Shown one piece after another: positions 8,924-18,566 of a stretch of 64,000 nt of DNA. A model generated the notes under the pieces. It saw only the letters and a program-made list of their open reading frames with translations, did not search any database and was not told the origin of the DNA. The position numbers and the translations under genes are program-made. The stretch is from Cupriavidus numazuensis. GTDB lineage: Bacteria > Pseudomonadota > Gammaproteobacteria > Burkholderiales > Burkholderiaceae. Each line of letters begins with the position of its first letter. Positions within the stretch are counted from its first letter, which is position 1. Where the stretch lies: the NCBI RefSeq assembly GCF_905397435.1, contig NZ_CAJPVI010000012.1, positions 103,278-167,277 on the forward strand, in the 5' to 3' direction.

Positions 8924-9871
8924 ATGCAATCGAAACGAGACCGCGAAGGCCGTGCCTTCTGGGCCTTCATGCTCGTGGGAACCATCGTGGCCGCCGTGCT
9001 GCTGGGTTCCGCGCCAGCCCGTGCTCAGGCACCTGCGGCCGATGCCGCGCCCGTGCGCGTGGGCGGCAAGAACTTCACCGAGCAACTGATCCTGTCATCG
9101 ATGACGTCGCAGTACCTGCGCGCCAAGGGCCTCGGCACCGAGCTGACTTCGGGCCTGGGCAGCACGCTGATGCGCCAGGCGATGGAGAACGGCCAGCTCG
9201 ACGTGGTGTGGGACTACACCGGTACCGCGCTGATCGTCTTCAACAAGGTCGAGGAAAAGCTCGATGCGAAGGAAAGCTACGCACGCGTGAAGGCGCTGGA
9301 CGGCGCGCGCGGCCTGGTCTGGCTGGAGCCGTCGCGCATCAACAATACCTATGCGCTGGCCATGCCGAAGGAGCGCGCGCAGGCAAGCGGCGTCACCACG
9401 CTGTCGGCCTATGCCGAGAAGATGCGCAAGGCTGGAGAGGACGCGAAACATCCGTTTGCCGTCGACATGGAGTTCGCCGCGCGGCCGGACGGGCTGGAGC
9501 CGCTCAAGGCCCAGTACAAGCTGCCGTTCACGCGCCGCGATGTGATCCAGCTCGACCCGGGCCTGGTCTATACGGCGCTCAAGAACAACCAGGTCGACAT
9601 GGGCCTGGTGTACACGACCGATGGCCGCGTGAAAGGCTTCGAACTCGTGCTGCTCGAAGACGACCTGCATTTCTTCCCGGACTACAGCGCGGTGCCCGTG
9701 GTGCGCAAGGCCGCGCTGGACAAACACCCTGAACTCGCCACGCTGCTCAACGCGCTGTCGGCGCAGCTGGACAACGCTTCGATGACCGAGATGAACTACC
9801 AGGTGGATATCGGCCAGCAGCCGGTGGACAAGGTGGCCGCAGACTTCCTGCGCAGCCATGGCCTGATCTGA
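8924..9871 (+). CDS. osmoprotectant ABC transporter substrate-binding protein (OsmF/OpuBC type)
   Basis: 315-residue exported protein. The signal sequence runs through about residue 36 with an Ala-rich cleavage region (ARAQA). The mature part begins RVGGKNFTEQLILSSM, typical of the OpuAC-like domain of OsmF/OpuBC. AGGAGA precedes the ATG at 8924, 23 nt after the upstream permease stop. It is expected in the periplasm, delivering betaine-like solutes to the two permeases. Confidence 0.9.
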   Translation: MQSKRDREGRAFWAFMLVGTIVAAVLLGSAPARAQAPAADAAPVRVGGKNFTEQLILSSMTSQYLRAKGLGTELTSGLGSTLMRQAMENGQLDVVWDYTGTALIVFNKVEEKLDAKESYARVKALDGARGLVWLEPSRINNTYALAMPKERAQASGVTTLSAYAEKMRKAGEDAKHPFAVDMEFAARPDGLEPLKAQYKLPFTRRDVIQLDPGLVYTALKNNQVDMGLVYTTDGRVKGFELVLLEDDLHFFPDYSAVPVVRKAALDKHPELATLLNALSAQLDNASMTEMNYQVDIGQQPVDKVAADFLRSHGLI

Positions 9872-9881
9872 GGAGGCACGC

Positions 9882-10532
9882 ATGGACTTGCTGACCTACC
9901 TCCAACATAGCTGGCCGACGCTGCTGAAGCTCACCGTCGAACACCTGGCACTCGTCGGCTCGGCCGTGGGCATGGCGATCGTGATCGGCGTGCCGCTGGG
10001 CATTGCGATCACGCGCTTCCGCTGGCTGGCCACGCCGCTGCTGACGCTGGCAACCATCGTGCTGACGCTGCCGTCCATCGCACTGTTCGGGCTCATGATC
10101 CCGATCTTCGCGCGCTTCGGCCATGCGCTGGGCTACTTGCCGGCCGTGACCGCGGTGTTCCTGTATTCGCTGCTGCCGATCATGCGCAACACCTACACGG
10201 CGCTGGTCAATATCGATCCCGGCATCCAGGAAGCCGGTCGCGGCATCGGCATGACCACGTGGCAGCGCATGCGCCGCGTGGACCTGCCGCTGGCCGTGCC
10301 CGTGATCCTGGGCGGCGTGCGTACCGCCGTGGTGATGAACATCGGCGTGGCCACCATTGCCGCCATCATCGGCGCGGGTGGTCTTGGGGTGCTGATCCTG
10401 CAAGCGATCAGCCAGAGCAATATGAGCAAGCTGGCCGTGGGCGCGGTCCTGGTCAGCGTGCTCGCCATCGTGGCGGATGCCTTCCTGCAATGGTTGCAGA
10501 AGGTGCTGACGCCAAAGGGAATCCGACTATGA
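9882..10532 (+). CDS. osmoprotectant-type ABC transporter permease (second)
   Basis: 216-residue permease paralogous to the one at 8184-8900, with EAA loop EAGRGIGMTTWQRMRRVDLP and about five to six membrane helices. GGAGG lies upstream of the ATG. Its stop overlaps the ATPase start by 4 bp (ATGA), indicating translational coupling. Two different permeases imply a heterodimeric channel, as in OpuB or Osm systems. Confidence 0.92.
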   Translation: MDLLTYLQHSWPTLLKLTVEHLALVGSAVGMAIVIGVPLGIAITRFRWLATPLLTLATIVLTLPSIALFGLMIPIFARFGHALGYLPAVTAVFLYSLLPIMRNTYTALVNIDPGIQEAGRGIGMTTWQRMRRVDLPLAVPVILGGVRTAVVMNIGVATIAAIIGAGGLGVLILQAISQSNMSKLAVGAVLVSVLAIVADAFLQWLQKVLTPKGIRL

Positions 10533-11695
10533 TCGAACTCGACCGACTCACTAAGGCCTTCCCGCAAAAAGACGGCACGGAAGTGCGGGCAGTGGATGCT
10601 GTCTCGCTGACGGTGCCGCGCGGGGAAATCTGCGTGTTCCTGGGGCCGTCCGGCTGCGGCAAGACCACCACGCTGAAGATGATCAACCGGCTGATCGAGC
10701 CGACCTCGGGCACCGTGCGCATCGATGGCGAGGACACCGTCGGCATCGACGGCGTGGCGCTGCGCCGCAAGATCGGCTACGTGATCCAGCAGATCGGCCT
10801 GTTCCCCAACATGACCATCGAAGAAAACATCATGGTGGTGCCGCGCATGCTCGGCTGGGACAAGAAGCAGTGCCGCGAACGCGCACGCGAGCTGATGTCG
10901 ATGGTGCAGCTCGACCCCGACCGCATGCTGTCGCGTTATCCGCGCGAACTGTCGGGCGGCCAGCAGCAGCGCATCGGCGTTATCCGCGCACTCGCGGCGG
11001 ATGCGCCTGTGCTGCTCATGGACGAGCCTTTCGGCGCGGTCGACCCGATCAATCGTGAGAGCATCCAGAACGAATTCCTGCAGATGCAGCGCCAGCTCGG
11101 CAAGACCGTGATCATGGTCTCGCACGATATCGACGAGGCCATCAAGCTGGCCGACAAGGTCGCGGTGTTCCGGGGCGGCAAGCTCGTGCAGTTCGATCAT
11201 CCCGATGCGTTGCTCGCGCACCCGGCCGACGAGTTCGTGCAGGCGTTTGTCGGGCACGACAACACGCTCAAGCGCCTGCTGCTCGTGAACGCCGGCGATG
11301 CGGCCACCATGCCGCCGAGCTGCAATCCAGACATGGCCCTGTCCGATGCCCTTGGCGTGATGGACGATGCCGACGTGCGCCACCTGCCGGTGGTCGATGA
11401 TGCTCAGCGCACGCTGGGCTATGTCACGCGGCGCGATGCCCGGGCGGGCAACGGCCGCTGCAGCGATGTGGTGCGCGCGTTCCCTGCGACTGCCGCGTCC
11501 GACGAGCACCTGCGCATCCTGCTGTCGCGCATGTACCAGCACAACACGAGCTGGCTGCCGGTGGTCGACGCCGATGGCGCCTATCTGGGCGAAGTGACGC
11601 AGGATTCGATCGCGGGCTATCTGAGTTCTGGCCGCTCGCGCGGCGGTGCGACCACCATCCAGCGACCGCAGGAGGCACTGCGCGCCGCGGCGTGA
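10529..11695 (+). CDS. osmoprotectant ABC transporter ATP-binding protein with CBS domains
   Basis: 388-residue ATPase. Walker A GPSGCGKTT (39-47), signature LSGGQQQRIGVIRAL, Walker B VLLMDEPFGAVDPI and H-loop VSHDIDEA are all intact. The region after about residue 265 holds two CBS motifs (ALGVMDDADVRHLPVVDDA and HNTSWLPVVDADGAYLGEV), which in OpuA-type ATPases gate transport by ionic strength. It is the last gene of the operon. Confidence 0.93.
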   Translation: MIELDRLTKAFPQKDGTEVRAVDAVSLTVPRGEICVFLGPSGCGKTTTLKMINRLIEPTSGTVRIDGEDTVGIDGVALRRKIGYVIQQIGLFPNMTIEENIMVVPRMLGWDKKQCRERARELMSMVQLDPDRMLSRYPRELSGGQQQRIGVIRALAADAPVLLMDEPFGAVDPINRESIQNEFLQMQRQLGKTVIMVSHDIDEAIKLADKVAVFRGGKLVQFDHPDALLAHPADEFVQAFVGHDNTLKRLLLVNAGDAATMPPSCNPDMALSDALGVMDDADVRHLPVVDDAQRTLGYVTRRDARAGNGRCSDVVRAFPATAASDEHLRILLSRMYQHNTSWLPVVDADGAYLGEVTQDSIAGYLSSGRSRGGATTIQRPQEALRAAA

Positions 11696-11726
11696 GCGTC
11701 CACCCGATTCGCGCTATGCTCGGGCC

Positions 11727-12095
11727 ATGGTCCGCAAAGTGCGCTATTGCCGCTCTCCACTGTGCCTGATGATCGAAACCCGCTGGCTCGTGCCACGCGG
11801 GTTTGATGGCTTTACGCCCGGGCCGCTGATCCTGCTGCGGCCCGGCGCGAGCCACGCGCTGATCGAGCATGAGAAGGTGCATGTGCGCCAGTTCTGGCGC
11901 AGCTGGGGCCTGATGGGTGTGCTCTATCTGCTGAGCCGGCGCTGGCGCCTGCGCTACGAAGTCGAGGCCTATCGCGAGCAGCTCCGGCACTGCCCACCCG
12001 ACGCCGCACGGTCGATGGCACACATGCTGTCCACCAAATACCGATTGAACATCACGGAAGACGAGGCGTATCGCTTGCTGACCGGCAGCGAATGA
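11727..12095 (+). CDS. small HExxH-motif protein, hypothetical
   Basis: 122-residue protein with HEKVH at residues 48-52 preceded by Glu (ALIEHEKVHVRQFW), a possible zinc-metallopeptidase motif, followed by a hydrophobic stretch WGLMGVLYLLSRRW and a YEVEAYREQ segment. Similar small proteins occur in Burkholderiaceae without assigned function. Start chosen at 11727, just after the ABC operon, with no strong ribosome site visible. It is convergent with copS (4 bp between stops). Confidence 0.7.
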   Translation: MVRKVRYCRSPLCLMIETRWLVPRGFDGFTPGPLILLRPGASHALIEHEKVHVRQFWRSWGLMGVLYLLSRRWRLRYEVEAYREQLRHCPPDAARSMAHMLSTKYRLNITEDEAYRLLTGSE

Positions 12096-12099
12096 CGCG

Positions 12100-13500
12100 T
12101 CAGGCCGTCGCCGCAGCAGGCGCTGCCTGCCGGCGGAACGCGAGCGTAAAGCGCGTCTTGCCGCGCGCCGACTGCACGACGATGCTGCCGCCATGCGCGG
12201 CCATGATGGCGCGCGTGATCGACAGTCCCAGCCCCACGCTGTCCGAATCCGGCCGCACGCGCGATTTATCGCCGCGCGAGAAGCGGTCGAAAATGACGGG
12301 CAGCAGATCCGGACGGATTTCCTGTCCGTCGTTCTCCACCGAGACCGTGATGGCATCCGGGCTGCCGCCGATCTCGATCACGATATCTCCACCTGGCGGC
12401 GTATAGCGCAGCGCGTTGGACAACAGGTTGCTGAGCGCGCGGCGCAGCATCAGCCGGTCGCCGACGATATGCCCCTCGCCGCGCAACTGCAGGCGCACCG
12501 CCTTGTCTTCGGCCAGCGCGTCATAGAACTCGAACAAGGCATGGACCTCGACCGCGACGTCGATCGGCTCGGCGCTGGGCAGCGTCAGGCCGTGCTCCAT
12601 CTGGGCCAGGTACAGCATGTCCGACACCATGCGTGAAAGGCGCTGCAGTTCCTCGGCATTGGATGCCAGCACGTCGCGGTACTTTTCGGCAGCGCGTGGC
12701 TGCGAGAGCACCACGTGCGTCTGCGTCATCAGGTTGGTGAGCGGGGTGCGCAGTTCGTGCGCGATGTCGGAGGAAAAATCGGACAGCCGTCCGAAGTCGC
12801 TCTGCAGGCGCTCCAGCATTGCGTTCAGCGTACCGGCCAGGTCTGCCATTTCCACCGGCACTGCGTCCACAGGCATGCGCGCGTCCAGCTTGTGCGCAGT
12901 CACGGCACGCGCACGGCTGGCCATGGTGCGCAACGGCGCCAGCCCGCGACGCGCCACCCACCAGCCGAGCAGGCCGCTGGCCAGCGCGGCCAGCGTCACG
13001 TAGAAGGCCAGCGATCGGCGGAATGCACGCATGAAGTGCGCGTGGATTTCCGTGTCCATGCCGACCACGATGGTCAGCGGCGTGTGTGCGTCGCCTGTCG
13101 CCTGCGCGGTGGCGCGCAGGCCTCGATACACCTTGCCGTCCTGATCCCAGACAAAACTGTCGCGCTCGGCCGGCAGTACCGAAGCAGTGCCGAGCACCGT
13201 GCGGAAATCGAAGCCGTTGCTCGCATACAGGAGCCGGCCATCGGCCGCGCTGACATGGGTGATGAATCCGGGATGATGCTCGAGTGCCACGGCCAATCGC
13301 TCGGGCACGGACGCGGCCGCGTTTTCGGCGGCAATCCGCTCGATCAGGCGCACGTTGTCCCCAAGGCTCGCGAAGTCCTCTTCCGCGAAATGCTGATCCA
13401 TGGCCGTCGCGATCAGGATGCCGAGGCCCAGCAGCACGCCGGCCGACGACAGGCAGAACAGCGCAGTCAGGCGCGTGGTCAGGGAGAACCGCCGCATCAC
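12100..13500 (-). CDS. copS: copper sensor histidine kinase CopS
   Basis: 466-residue inner-membrane sensor kinase of the heavy-metal (CusS/CopS/PcoS) family. Transmembrane helices at about 13-33 and 166-183 bracket a periplasmic sensor. HAMP follows, then the H-box HELRTPLTN with phosphoacceptor His248, and HATPase motifs (N box [21 protein letters not shown]). Its ATG overlaps the copR stop (ATGA). Location beside copABCD makes copper the likely signal. Confidence 0.92.
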   Translation of the reverse strand: MMRRFSLTTRLTALFCLSSAGVLLGLGILIATAMDQHFAEEDFASLGDNVRLIERIAAENAAASVPERLAVALEHHPGFITHVSAADGRLLYASNGFDFRTVLGTASVLPAERDSFVWDQDGKVYRGLRATAQATGDAHTPLTIVVGMDTEIHAHFMRAFRRSLAFYVTLAALASGLLGWWVARRGLAPLRTMASRARAVTAHKLDARMPVDAVPVEMADLAGTLNAMLERLQSDFGRLSDFSSDIAHELRTPLTNLMTQTHVVLSQPRAAEKYRDVLASNAEELQRLSRMVSDMLYLAQMEHGLTLPSAEPIDVAVEVHALFEFYDALAEDKAVRLQLRGEGHIVGDRLMLRRALSNLLSNALRYTPPGGDIVIEIGGSPDAITVSVENDGQEIRPDLLPVIFDRFSRGDKSRVRPDSDSVGLGLSITRAIMAAHGGSIVVQSARGKTRFTLAFRRQAAPAAATA

Positions 13501-14183
13501 ACCGTGTCCTCGGGGTCTTCCAGCACGTAGCCCATGCCGCGTACCGTCTGGATCAGCTTGGTGTCGAAGTCGTCGTCGATCTTGGCGCGCAGGCGGCGGA
13601 TGGCGACGTCGATCACATTGCTGTCGCTGTCGAAGTTCATGTCCCAGACCTGCGAGGCGATCAGCGAGCGCGGCAGCACCTCGCCGCGCCGGCGCACGAG
13701 CAGTTCGAGCAGCGAGAACTCCTTGCTCGTCAGCACGATGCGGCGCCCGCCGCGCGAGGCCCGTCGGCGGGGCAGGTCCAATACCAGGTCGCCGACCTGC
13801 ACACGGTCCACGCTTGCCTGCGCGCTGCCCCTGCGCAGCAGCGTGCGCACGCGCGCGAGCAGTTCGGCGAACGCGAACGGTTTGACCAGATAGTCGTCTG
13901 CACCGAGCTCAAGTCCCTTGACGCGGTCCGCCACGCTGTCGCGCGCGGTCAGGAACAGCACGGGTACGCGGTTGTCGGCCGCACGCAGCGTCTGCACGAT
14001 GCGCCAGCCGTCCACGTCCGGGAGCATCACGTCCAGGATGATCAGGTCGTAGGCCTCGCTCATGGCCAGGTGGTGGCCGTCCAGCCCGTTCGCTGCCAGG
14101 TCCACCACGAAGCCGGCCTCCGTCAGGCCCTGCCGCAGGTATTCGCCGGTCTTGGCCTCGTCTTCCACTACTAGCAGTTTCAT
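13497..14183 (-). CDS. copR: copper response regulator CopR
   Basis: 228-residue OmpR-family regulator. The receiver domain begins [16 protein letters not shown], with phosphoacceptor Asp in [14 protein letters not shown] (about residue 51) and switch Lys in DYLVKPFAF. The C-terminal winged helix has [20 protein letters not shown]. Start chosen at 14183, with AAGGAAA upstream, giving the canonical family N-terminus. It is divergent from copA, and a cop-box palindrome lies 83 bp upstream. Confidence 0.94.
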   Translation of the reverse strand: MKLLVVEDEAKTGEYLRQGLTEAGFVVDLAANGLDGHHLAMSEAYDLIILDVMLPDVDGWRIVQTLRAADNRVPVLFLTARDSVADRVKGLELGADDYLVKPFAFAELLARVRTLLRRGSAQASVDRVQVGDLVLDLPRRRASRGGRRIVLTSKEFSLLELLVRRRGEVLPRSLIASQVWDMNFDSDSNVIDVAIRRLRAKIDDDFDTKLIQTVRGMGYVLEDPEDTV

Positions 14184-14265
14184 CTGCGCTTTCCTTGTTG
14201 CCGCCGCGCACCGCAAGCTAGCGGCGACTGTAGCGCAGGGCAGTGAACATCAAGATGACGCCAAG

Positions 14266-14281
14266 ATTACCGGATTGTAAT
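14266..14281. promoter_or_regulatory. cop box (CopR operator candidate)
   Basis: 16-bp interrupted palindrome ATTAC-CGGATT-GTAAT midway between copR and copA. It matches the ATTAC/GTAAT half-site arrangement of operators used by CopR/PcoR-type heavy-metal regulators. Its position allows control of both divergent transcripts. Confidence 0.75.
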
Positions 14282-14371
14282 TTCGGGGTCATGTGCACGT
14301 TCACCGCCATTCCGTATGCTTTGCCTGCCACGTTCCTATGCGGCGATGGACTTTTCAAGGACTGATTTTCG

Positions 14372-16168
14372 ATGCGACGCGATCCCACAACTGGCCTGCT
14401 GCTGCCCAACCTGTCGCGCCGGCGCTTCGTGCAAGGGCTTGCGGCCGGTGGCGTGCTGGCCGGTTTGCCGGTGTGGCAGGGCAGCGCACACGCGCAGCCG
14501 GCGGCGACGGCATTCGGCACGGCTCCCGTGCTGCGTGGCACGGAATTCGACCTCGTGGTCGCCGAATCGATGGTCAACTTTACGGGCAAGCCTGCCTTGG
14601 CCACGACGATCAACGGCATGTTGCCCGGCCCCACGCTGCGCTGGCGTGAAGGCGATACGGTCACCATCCGCGTGACCAACCGCCTGCGCGAGCAGACGTC
14701 GATCCACTGGCACGGCATCATCCTGCCGTACCAGATGGACGGCGTGCCCGGCATCAGCTTCGGCGGCATTGCGCCCGGCGAGACCTTCACCTACCGCTTC
14801 AAGGTCGCGCAAAGCGGCAGCTACTGGTACCACTCGCATTCCGGCTTCCAGGAGATGATCGGGCTGTACGGCGGCATCATCATCGACCCCGCCGGGGAAG
14901 ATCCGGTGCGCGCCGACCGCGACTACACCGTGCTGTTGTCCGACTGGACCGACGAGGACCCGATGCGGGTGCTGTCGAAGCTGAAGGTCCAGAGCGACTA
15001 CTACAACTACAACCAGCCCACGGCTGTCGATTTCTTCCGCGACGTGTCGAACGACGGCCTGAAGGCCGCGCTCGACAAGCGCCGCATGTGGAACCAGATG
15101 CGCATGAACCCGACCGATCTCGCGGACCTGTCGGGTGCCACGCTCACCTACCTGACCAACGGCCTCACACCGGCGGGCAACTGGACGGGCCTGTTCCGGC
15201 CCGGCGAACGCGTGCGGCTGCGCTTCATCAACGGTGCGGGCAATACCTTCTTCGACGTGCGCATCCCGGGCCTGAAGCTTCGGGTCGTGCAGGTCGACGG
15301 CATCAACATCGAACCGGTGACGGTCGATGAATTCCGCTTCGGACCCGGCGAAACGTGCGATGTCGTGGTCGAGCCGCGCGACGACGCCTACACGATCTTC
15401 TCGCAGTCGATGGATCGCACCGGCTATGCCAGGGGCACGCTGAGCGTGCGCGACGGCTTGCCGGCACCGGTGCCTGCGCTGGACAAGGCCGAGTGGCTGA
15501 CGATGGGCGACATGATGGGTGACATGGCCGGCATGCATGGTGCAGACCATGGCGGCATGGCCATGGATCACAGCCAGCACGCGATGGACCACAGCCAGCA
15601 TGCGACGCATGGCGCGGCAGCAGACAACCCCCTCAAGGTCCCCGGCAAGGCCGTGCGCCACGCCCGCACGGAATACGGCGCAGGCACCGACATGCGCGTG
15701 GATACGCCGCGCACGAATCTCGACGACCCCGGCATCGGCCTGCGCAACAACGGCAGGCGCGTGCTGACGCTGGCGGACATGCACTCGCTCGGCGGCCCGC
15801 CGGATCCGCGCGGGCCGGGGCGAGAGATCGAACTGCACCTCACCGGCAACATGGAGCGCTACACGTGGTCGTTCGATGGCGTCGAGTTCGGCAAGTCGAC
15901 GCCCGTGCATTTCCGCCATGGCGAGCGGCTGCGCGTCATTCTCCACAACGACACGATGATGACCCACCCGATGCACATGCATGGCATGTGGAGCGACCTG
16001 GAGGCGCCTGACGGCACCTTCCAGGCACGCCGTCACACGATCCCCGTGCAGCCCGCGCAGCGCATCAGCTTCCTGGTCACGGCGGATGCCCTTGGGCGCT
16101 GGGCCTGGCATTGCCACCTGATGCTCCATATGGATGCGGGCATGTTCCGCGAAGTGGTGGTGTCGTGA
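14372..16168 (+). CDS. copA: copper resistance multicopper oxidase CopA
   Basis: 598-residue periplasmic multicopper oxidase that oxidises and sequesters Cu(I). A Tat signal (LSRRRFVQGLAAGGVLAG, about 14-31) leads the protein. All copper ligands are visible: HWHG (112-115), YHSHSGFQ, HPMHMHG, and the C-terminal HCHLMLHMDAGM that also gives the type 1 site. A Met/His-rich linker (residues about 378-412, including two DHSQHA repeats) is typical of PcoA/CopA and binds extra copper. Stop overlaps copB start. Confidence 0.96.
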   Translation: MRRDPTTGLLLPNLSRRRFVQGLAAGGVLAGLPVWQGSAHAQPAATAFGTAPVLRGTEFDLVVAESMVNFTGKPALATTINGMLPGPTLRWREGDTVTIRVTNRLREQTSIHWHGIILPYQMDGVPGISFGGIAPGETFTYRFKVAQSGSYWYHSHSGFQEMIGLYGGIIIDPAGEDPVRADRDYTVLLSDWTDEDPMRVLSKLKVQSDYYNYNQPTAVDFFRDVSNDGLKAALDKRRMWNQMRMNPTDLADLSGATLTYLTNGLTPAGNWTGLFRPGERVRLRFINGAGNTFFDVRIPGLKLRVVQVDGINIEPVTVDEFRFGPGETCDVVVEPRDDAYTIFSQSMDRTGYARGTLSVRDGLPAPVPALDKAEWLTMGDMMGDMAGMHGADHGGMAMDHSQHAMDHSQHATHGAAADNPLKVPGKAVRHARTEYGAGTDMRVDTPRTNLDDPGIGLRNNGRRVLTLADMHSLGGPPDPRGPGREIELHLTGNMERYTWSFDGVEFGKSTPVHFRHGERLRVILHNDTMMTHPMHMHGMWSDLEAPDGTFQARRHTIPVQPAQRISFLVTADALGRWAWHCHLMLHMDAGMFREVVVS

Positions 16169-17178
16169 TGAAACGATCCGCACGCACCATTGCCTTGCAT
16201 CGTTCCACGGTGAAGCTGCTCGCCGCCATTGTCGCCGCGGCAGGCTTCGGATCGGCCTGGGCGCAGGATCCACATGCCGGACATCACGGCCACCCTTCGT
16301 CCGACGCTGCGGCCACTGCCCCGGCTGCAGAAGACGACGGTATGCAAGGCATGGAAGAGGGGCCGGCACCTGCAGCGGCCATGCCGCGTTCCAGTGCTGC
16401 ACCGTCCATGGACCATTCCGACATGAAGATGCAGGGCGGCAGCGCACCGGCCGATGCGCGCGACCCGCACGCGTACTCCGATGGCTATCAGCTCGGAGTC
16501 GGCCAGTATGCACTGGGTTCCGCACGCCACCTCCACATGGCCGACGAGCATACGTTCGCCGCGGTGCTGGTCGACCGGCTGGAATGGGCACATGCAAACG
16601 GCGCTAACGCTGCGAATTGGGAAGCGCAGGCGTGGTTCGGCGGCACCTACAACCGGCTCGTCATCAAGACCGAGGGTGAAGCCGCTGGCGGCAAGGTGCA
16701 CGATGCGCGTACCGAACTGCTGTGGGGCCACGCTATCGCCCCGTACTGGGACACACAACTCGGCTGGCGCAATGATGTGGGCAGCGGACGCCCGGCGCGA
16801 AACTGGCTCGCATTCGGCGTGCAAGGCCTGGTGCCCTACTGGTTCGAAGTCGATGCCACGGCCTACGTGGGCGACAGCGGCCGCACCGCGCTGCGCCTGT
16901 CGGCAGAGTACGAACTGCTGATCACGCAGCGGCTGATCCTGCAGCCGCGCATCGAGGCCAATCTCTATGGCAGGAACGATCCCGAGACCGGCACGGGCAG
17001 CGGCCTGTCGAGCGGTGCCGTTGGCCTGCGCCTGCGCTATGAGATCAACCGGCAGTTCGCGCCGTATATCGGCGTCGAGCGATACCAGACCTTCGGCAAC
17101 ACGTCCGACATGGTCAGGGCAGCCGGAGGCCGCAGTGGCGAGACGCGTTTCGTGGCTGGCGTGCGGCTCTGGTTCTGA
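16168..17178 (+). CDS. copB: copper resistance outer-membrane protein CopB
   Basis: 336-residue outer-membrane protein. Signal peptide to about residue 32 (GSAWAQ), then a His/Met-rich segment (HAGHHGHP, MDHSDMKMQGG) followed by the conserved CopB/PcoB beta-barrel domain from about DPHAYSDGYQ to the C-terminal RLWF, which ends in Phe as barrel proteins do. ATG at 16168 overlaps the copA stop by 1 bp, consistent with coupling. Confidence 0.94.
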   Translation: MKRSARTIALHRSTVKLLAAIVAAAGFGSAWAQDPHAGHHGHPSSDAAATAPAAEDDGMQGMEEGPAPAAAMPRSSAAPSMDHSDMKMQGGSAPADARDPHAYSDGYQLGVGQYALGSARHLHMADEHTFAAVLVDRLEWAHANGANAANWEAQAWFGGTYNRLVIKTEGEAAGGKVHDARTELLWGHAIAPYWDTQLGWRNDVGSGRPARNWLAFGVQGLVPYWFEVDATAYVGDSGRTALRLSAEYELLITQRLILQPRIEANLYGRNDPETGTGSGLSSGAVGLRLRYEINRQFAPYIGVERYQTFGNTSDMVRAAGGRSGETRFVAGVRLWF

Positions 17179-17222
17179 ACCATGCGAATGCAGTCCATCC
17201 AATCCTCCATCCAGGTACCCCT

Positions 17223-17609
17223 ATGACCCCCATTCGTACCACTGCAGTTGCGCTGCTCGCCGCGGCGGCGCTGCTCGCTGCCGGGCAGGCTCTCGCCCAT
17301 CCGCAATTGCTTGCCTCCACGCCTGCAGAGAACGCCGAGATCGCGGCGCCGGCGCGCATCGAATTGCAGTTCTCGGAGACGCTGGTAGCGCGTGTCTCGG
17401 GGGCGAAGCTCGTCATGACGGGGATGCCTGGCATGGCCGACCATGCGCCGATGAACGTGACGACGCGGGTATCAGCCGGCGACGACCCGAAGACGATGGT
17501 GATCACGCCGGCCAGTCCGCTTGTGCCGGGCACCTATCGCGTGGACTGGCGCGCGGTATCGGCCGATACGCATCCGATCACCGGCAAGCTCTCCTTCACC
17601 GTCAAGTGA
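17223..17609 (+). CDS. copC: periplasmic copper-binding protein CopC
   Basis: 128-residue periplasmic copper carrier. The signal peptide ends in ALA, leaving a mature N-terminus HPQLLASTPAENAEI where the first His is the conserved Cu(II) ligand. The Met region MTGMPGMADHAPM supplies the Cu(I) site and the C-terminal WRAVSADTHPITGKLSFTV carries the second His. Length and motifs are complete for the family. Confidence 0.95.
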   Translation: MTPIRTTAVALLAAAALLAAGQALAHPQLLASTPAENAEIAAPARIELQFSETLVARVSGAKLVMTGMPGMADHAPMNVTTRVSAGDDPKTMVITPASPLVPGTYRVDWRAVSADTHPITGKLSFTVK

Positions 17610-17613
17610 TCGC

Positions 17614-18525
17614 ATGGAGGCCGACTGGGCAACCATCGCCGTGCGCTTTGCGCTGTATGTGGACCTGATGCTGTTGTTCGGTGTTCCGCTTGCCGCGAAG
17701 TTGTGGTTGCGCGTCGAGGGGCGTCCTGGCTGGCATGGCGGTCGCGTTGCCGCATGGGCGGCGGGGGCGGGCATTGTGCTGTCCTTCGCCAGTCTGGTGC
17801 TCGCGGTGAAAACGATGACCGGTGTGGCGTCATACGGGGAGATCGACAGCGATACTGTCTGGATGATCGCGGCCGAGACCGACTTCGGCGTTGCGTGGCA
17901 AGTGAGGGTGTTCGCACTGCTGGCGTGCCTGCTTGCCACCTTGGCCCCGTGCCTTCGGCGGGTCAGGGTCATTCAGTTGCCGGCTGCCGCGATCGCGCTG
18001 TCCACGCTGGCGTGGGGTGGACATGGCGTGATGGACGAAGGCATCCGGCACACCGTCCATTTGAGCGCCGATATCATCCATCTGCTGGCGGCGGGCGCGT
18101 GGGTCGGTGCGCTGGTCGCCTTCGTACGGATGTCATCGCCGGGCTGTACGGCGACGGACGACAGCGTTGCCGAACTGAGCCGGGCCGCGAACGGCTTTGC
18201 GCACATCGGTACCGGCATCGTGTTTGCGCTGGTGCTGACGGGGACTGTCAACTACGTCATGATCGCCGGCCCGACCTTGTCCGGCCTGCTGACCACGCGC
18301 TACGGCACGTTGCTGCTGGCCAAGCTCGCGCTGTTCGGTGTCATGCTGGCGCTGGCAGCCGTCAATCGCTACCGCCTGGGCCCGCGGCTCGCGCACGCCG
18401 TACGCACTGGCGATAACAGGACCGCCCTGGCTGCATTGCGCCGAAGCCTGCGGTTCGAGTCTGGTTGTGCCATGCTTGTGCTGTTACTCGTGGCATGGCT
18501 CGGCACGCTGTCCCCCGTGCCCTGA
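17614..18525 (+). CDS. copD: copper resistance membrane protein CopD
   Basis: 303-residue inner-membrane protein with about eight hydrophobic helices, the CopD/PcoD partner of CopC thought to move copper across the membrane. Conserved features include HLSADIIHLLAAGAWVGAL and the TGTVNYVMI segment. Start chosen at 17614, 4 nt after the copC stop; no strong ribosome site, so translation is probably coupled to copC. Confidence 0.93.
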   Translation: MEADWATIAVRFALYVDLMLLFGVPLAAKLWLRVEGRPGWHGGRVAAWAAGAGIVLSFASLVLAVKTMTGVASYGEIDSDTVWMIAAETDFGVAWQVRVFALLACLLATLAPCLRRVRVIQLPAAAIALSTLAWGGHGVMDEGIRHTVHLSADIIHLLAAGAWVGALVAFVRMSSPGCTATDDSVAELSRAANGFAHIGTGIVFALVLTGTVNYVMIAGPTLSGLLTTRYGTLLLAKLALFGVMLALAAVNRYRLGPRLAHAVRTGDNRTALAALRRSLRFESGCAMLVLLLVAWLGTLSPVP

Positions 18526-18566
18526 TCTAGCTGCCGATTTTCTGAACCCGCTATCCATTTCGATCC

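Noticed and set aside
14336..16597. 753-codon minus-strand open frame opposite copA
   Set aside because: Shadow of copA, with repetitive His/Arg/Ala composition.
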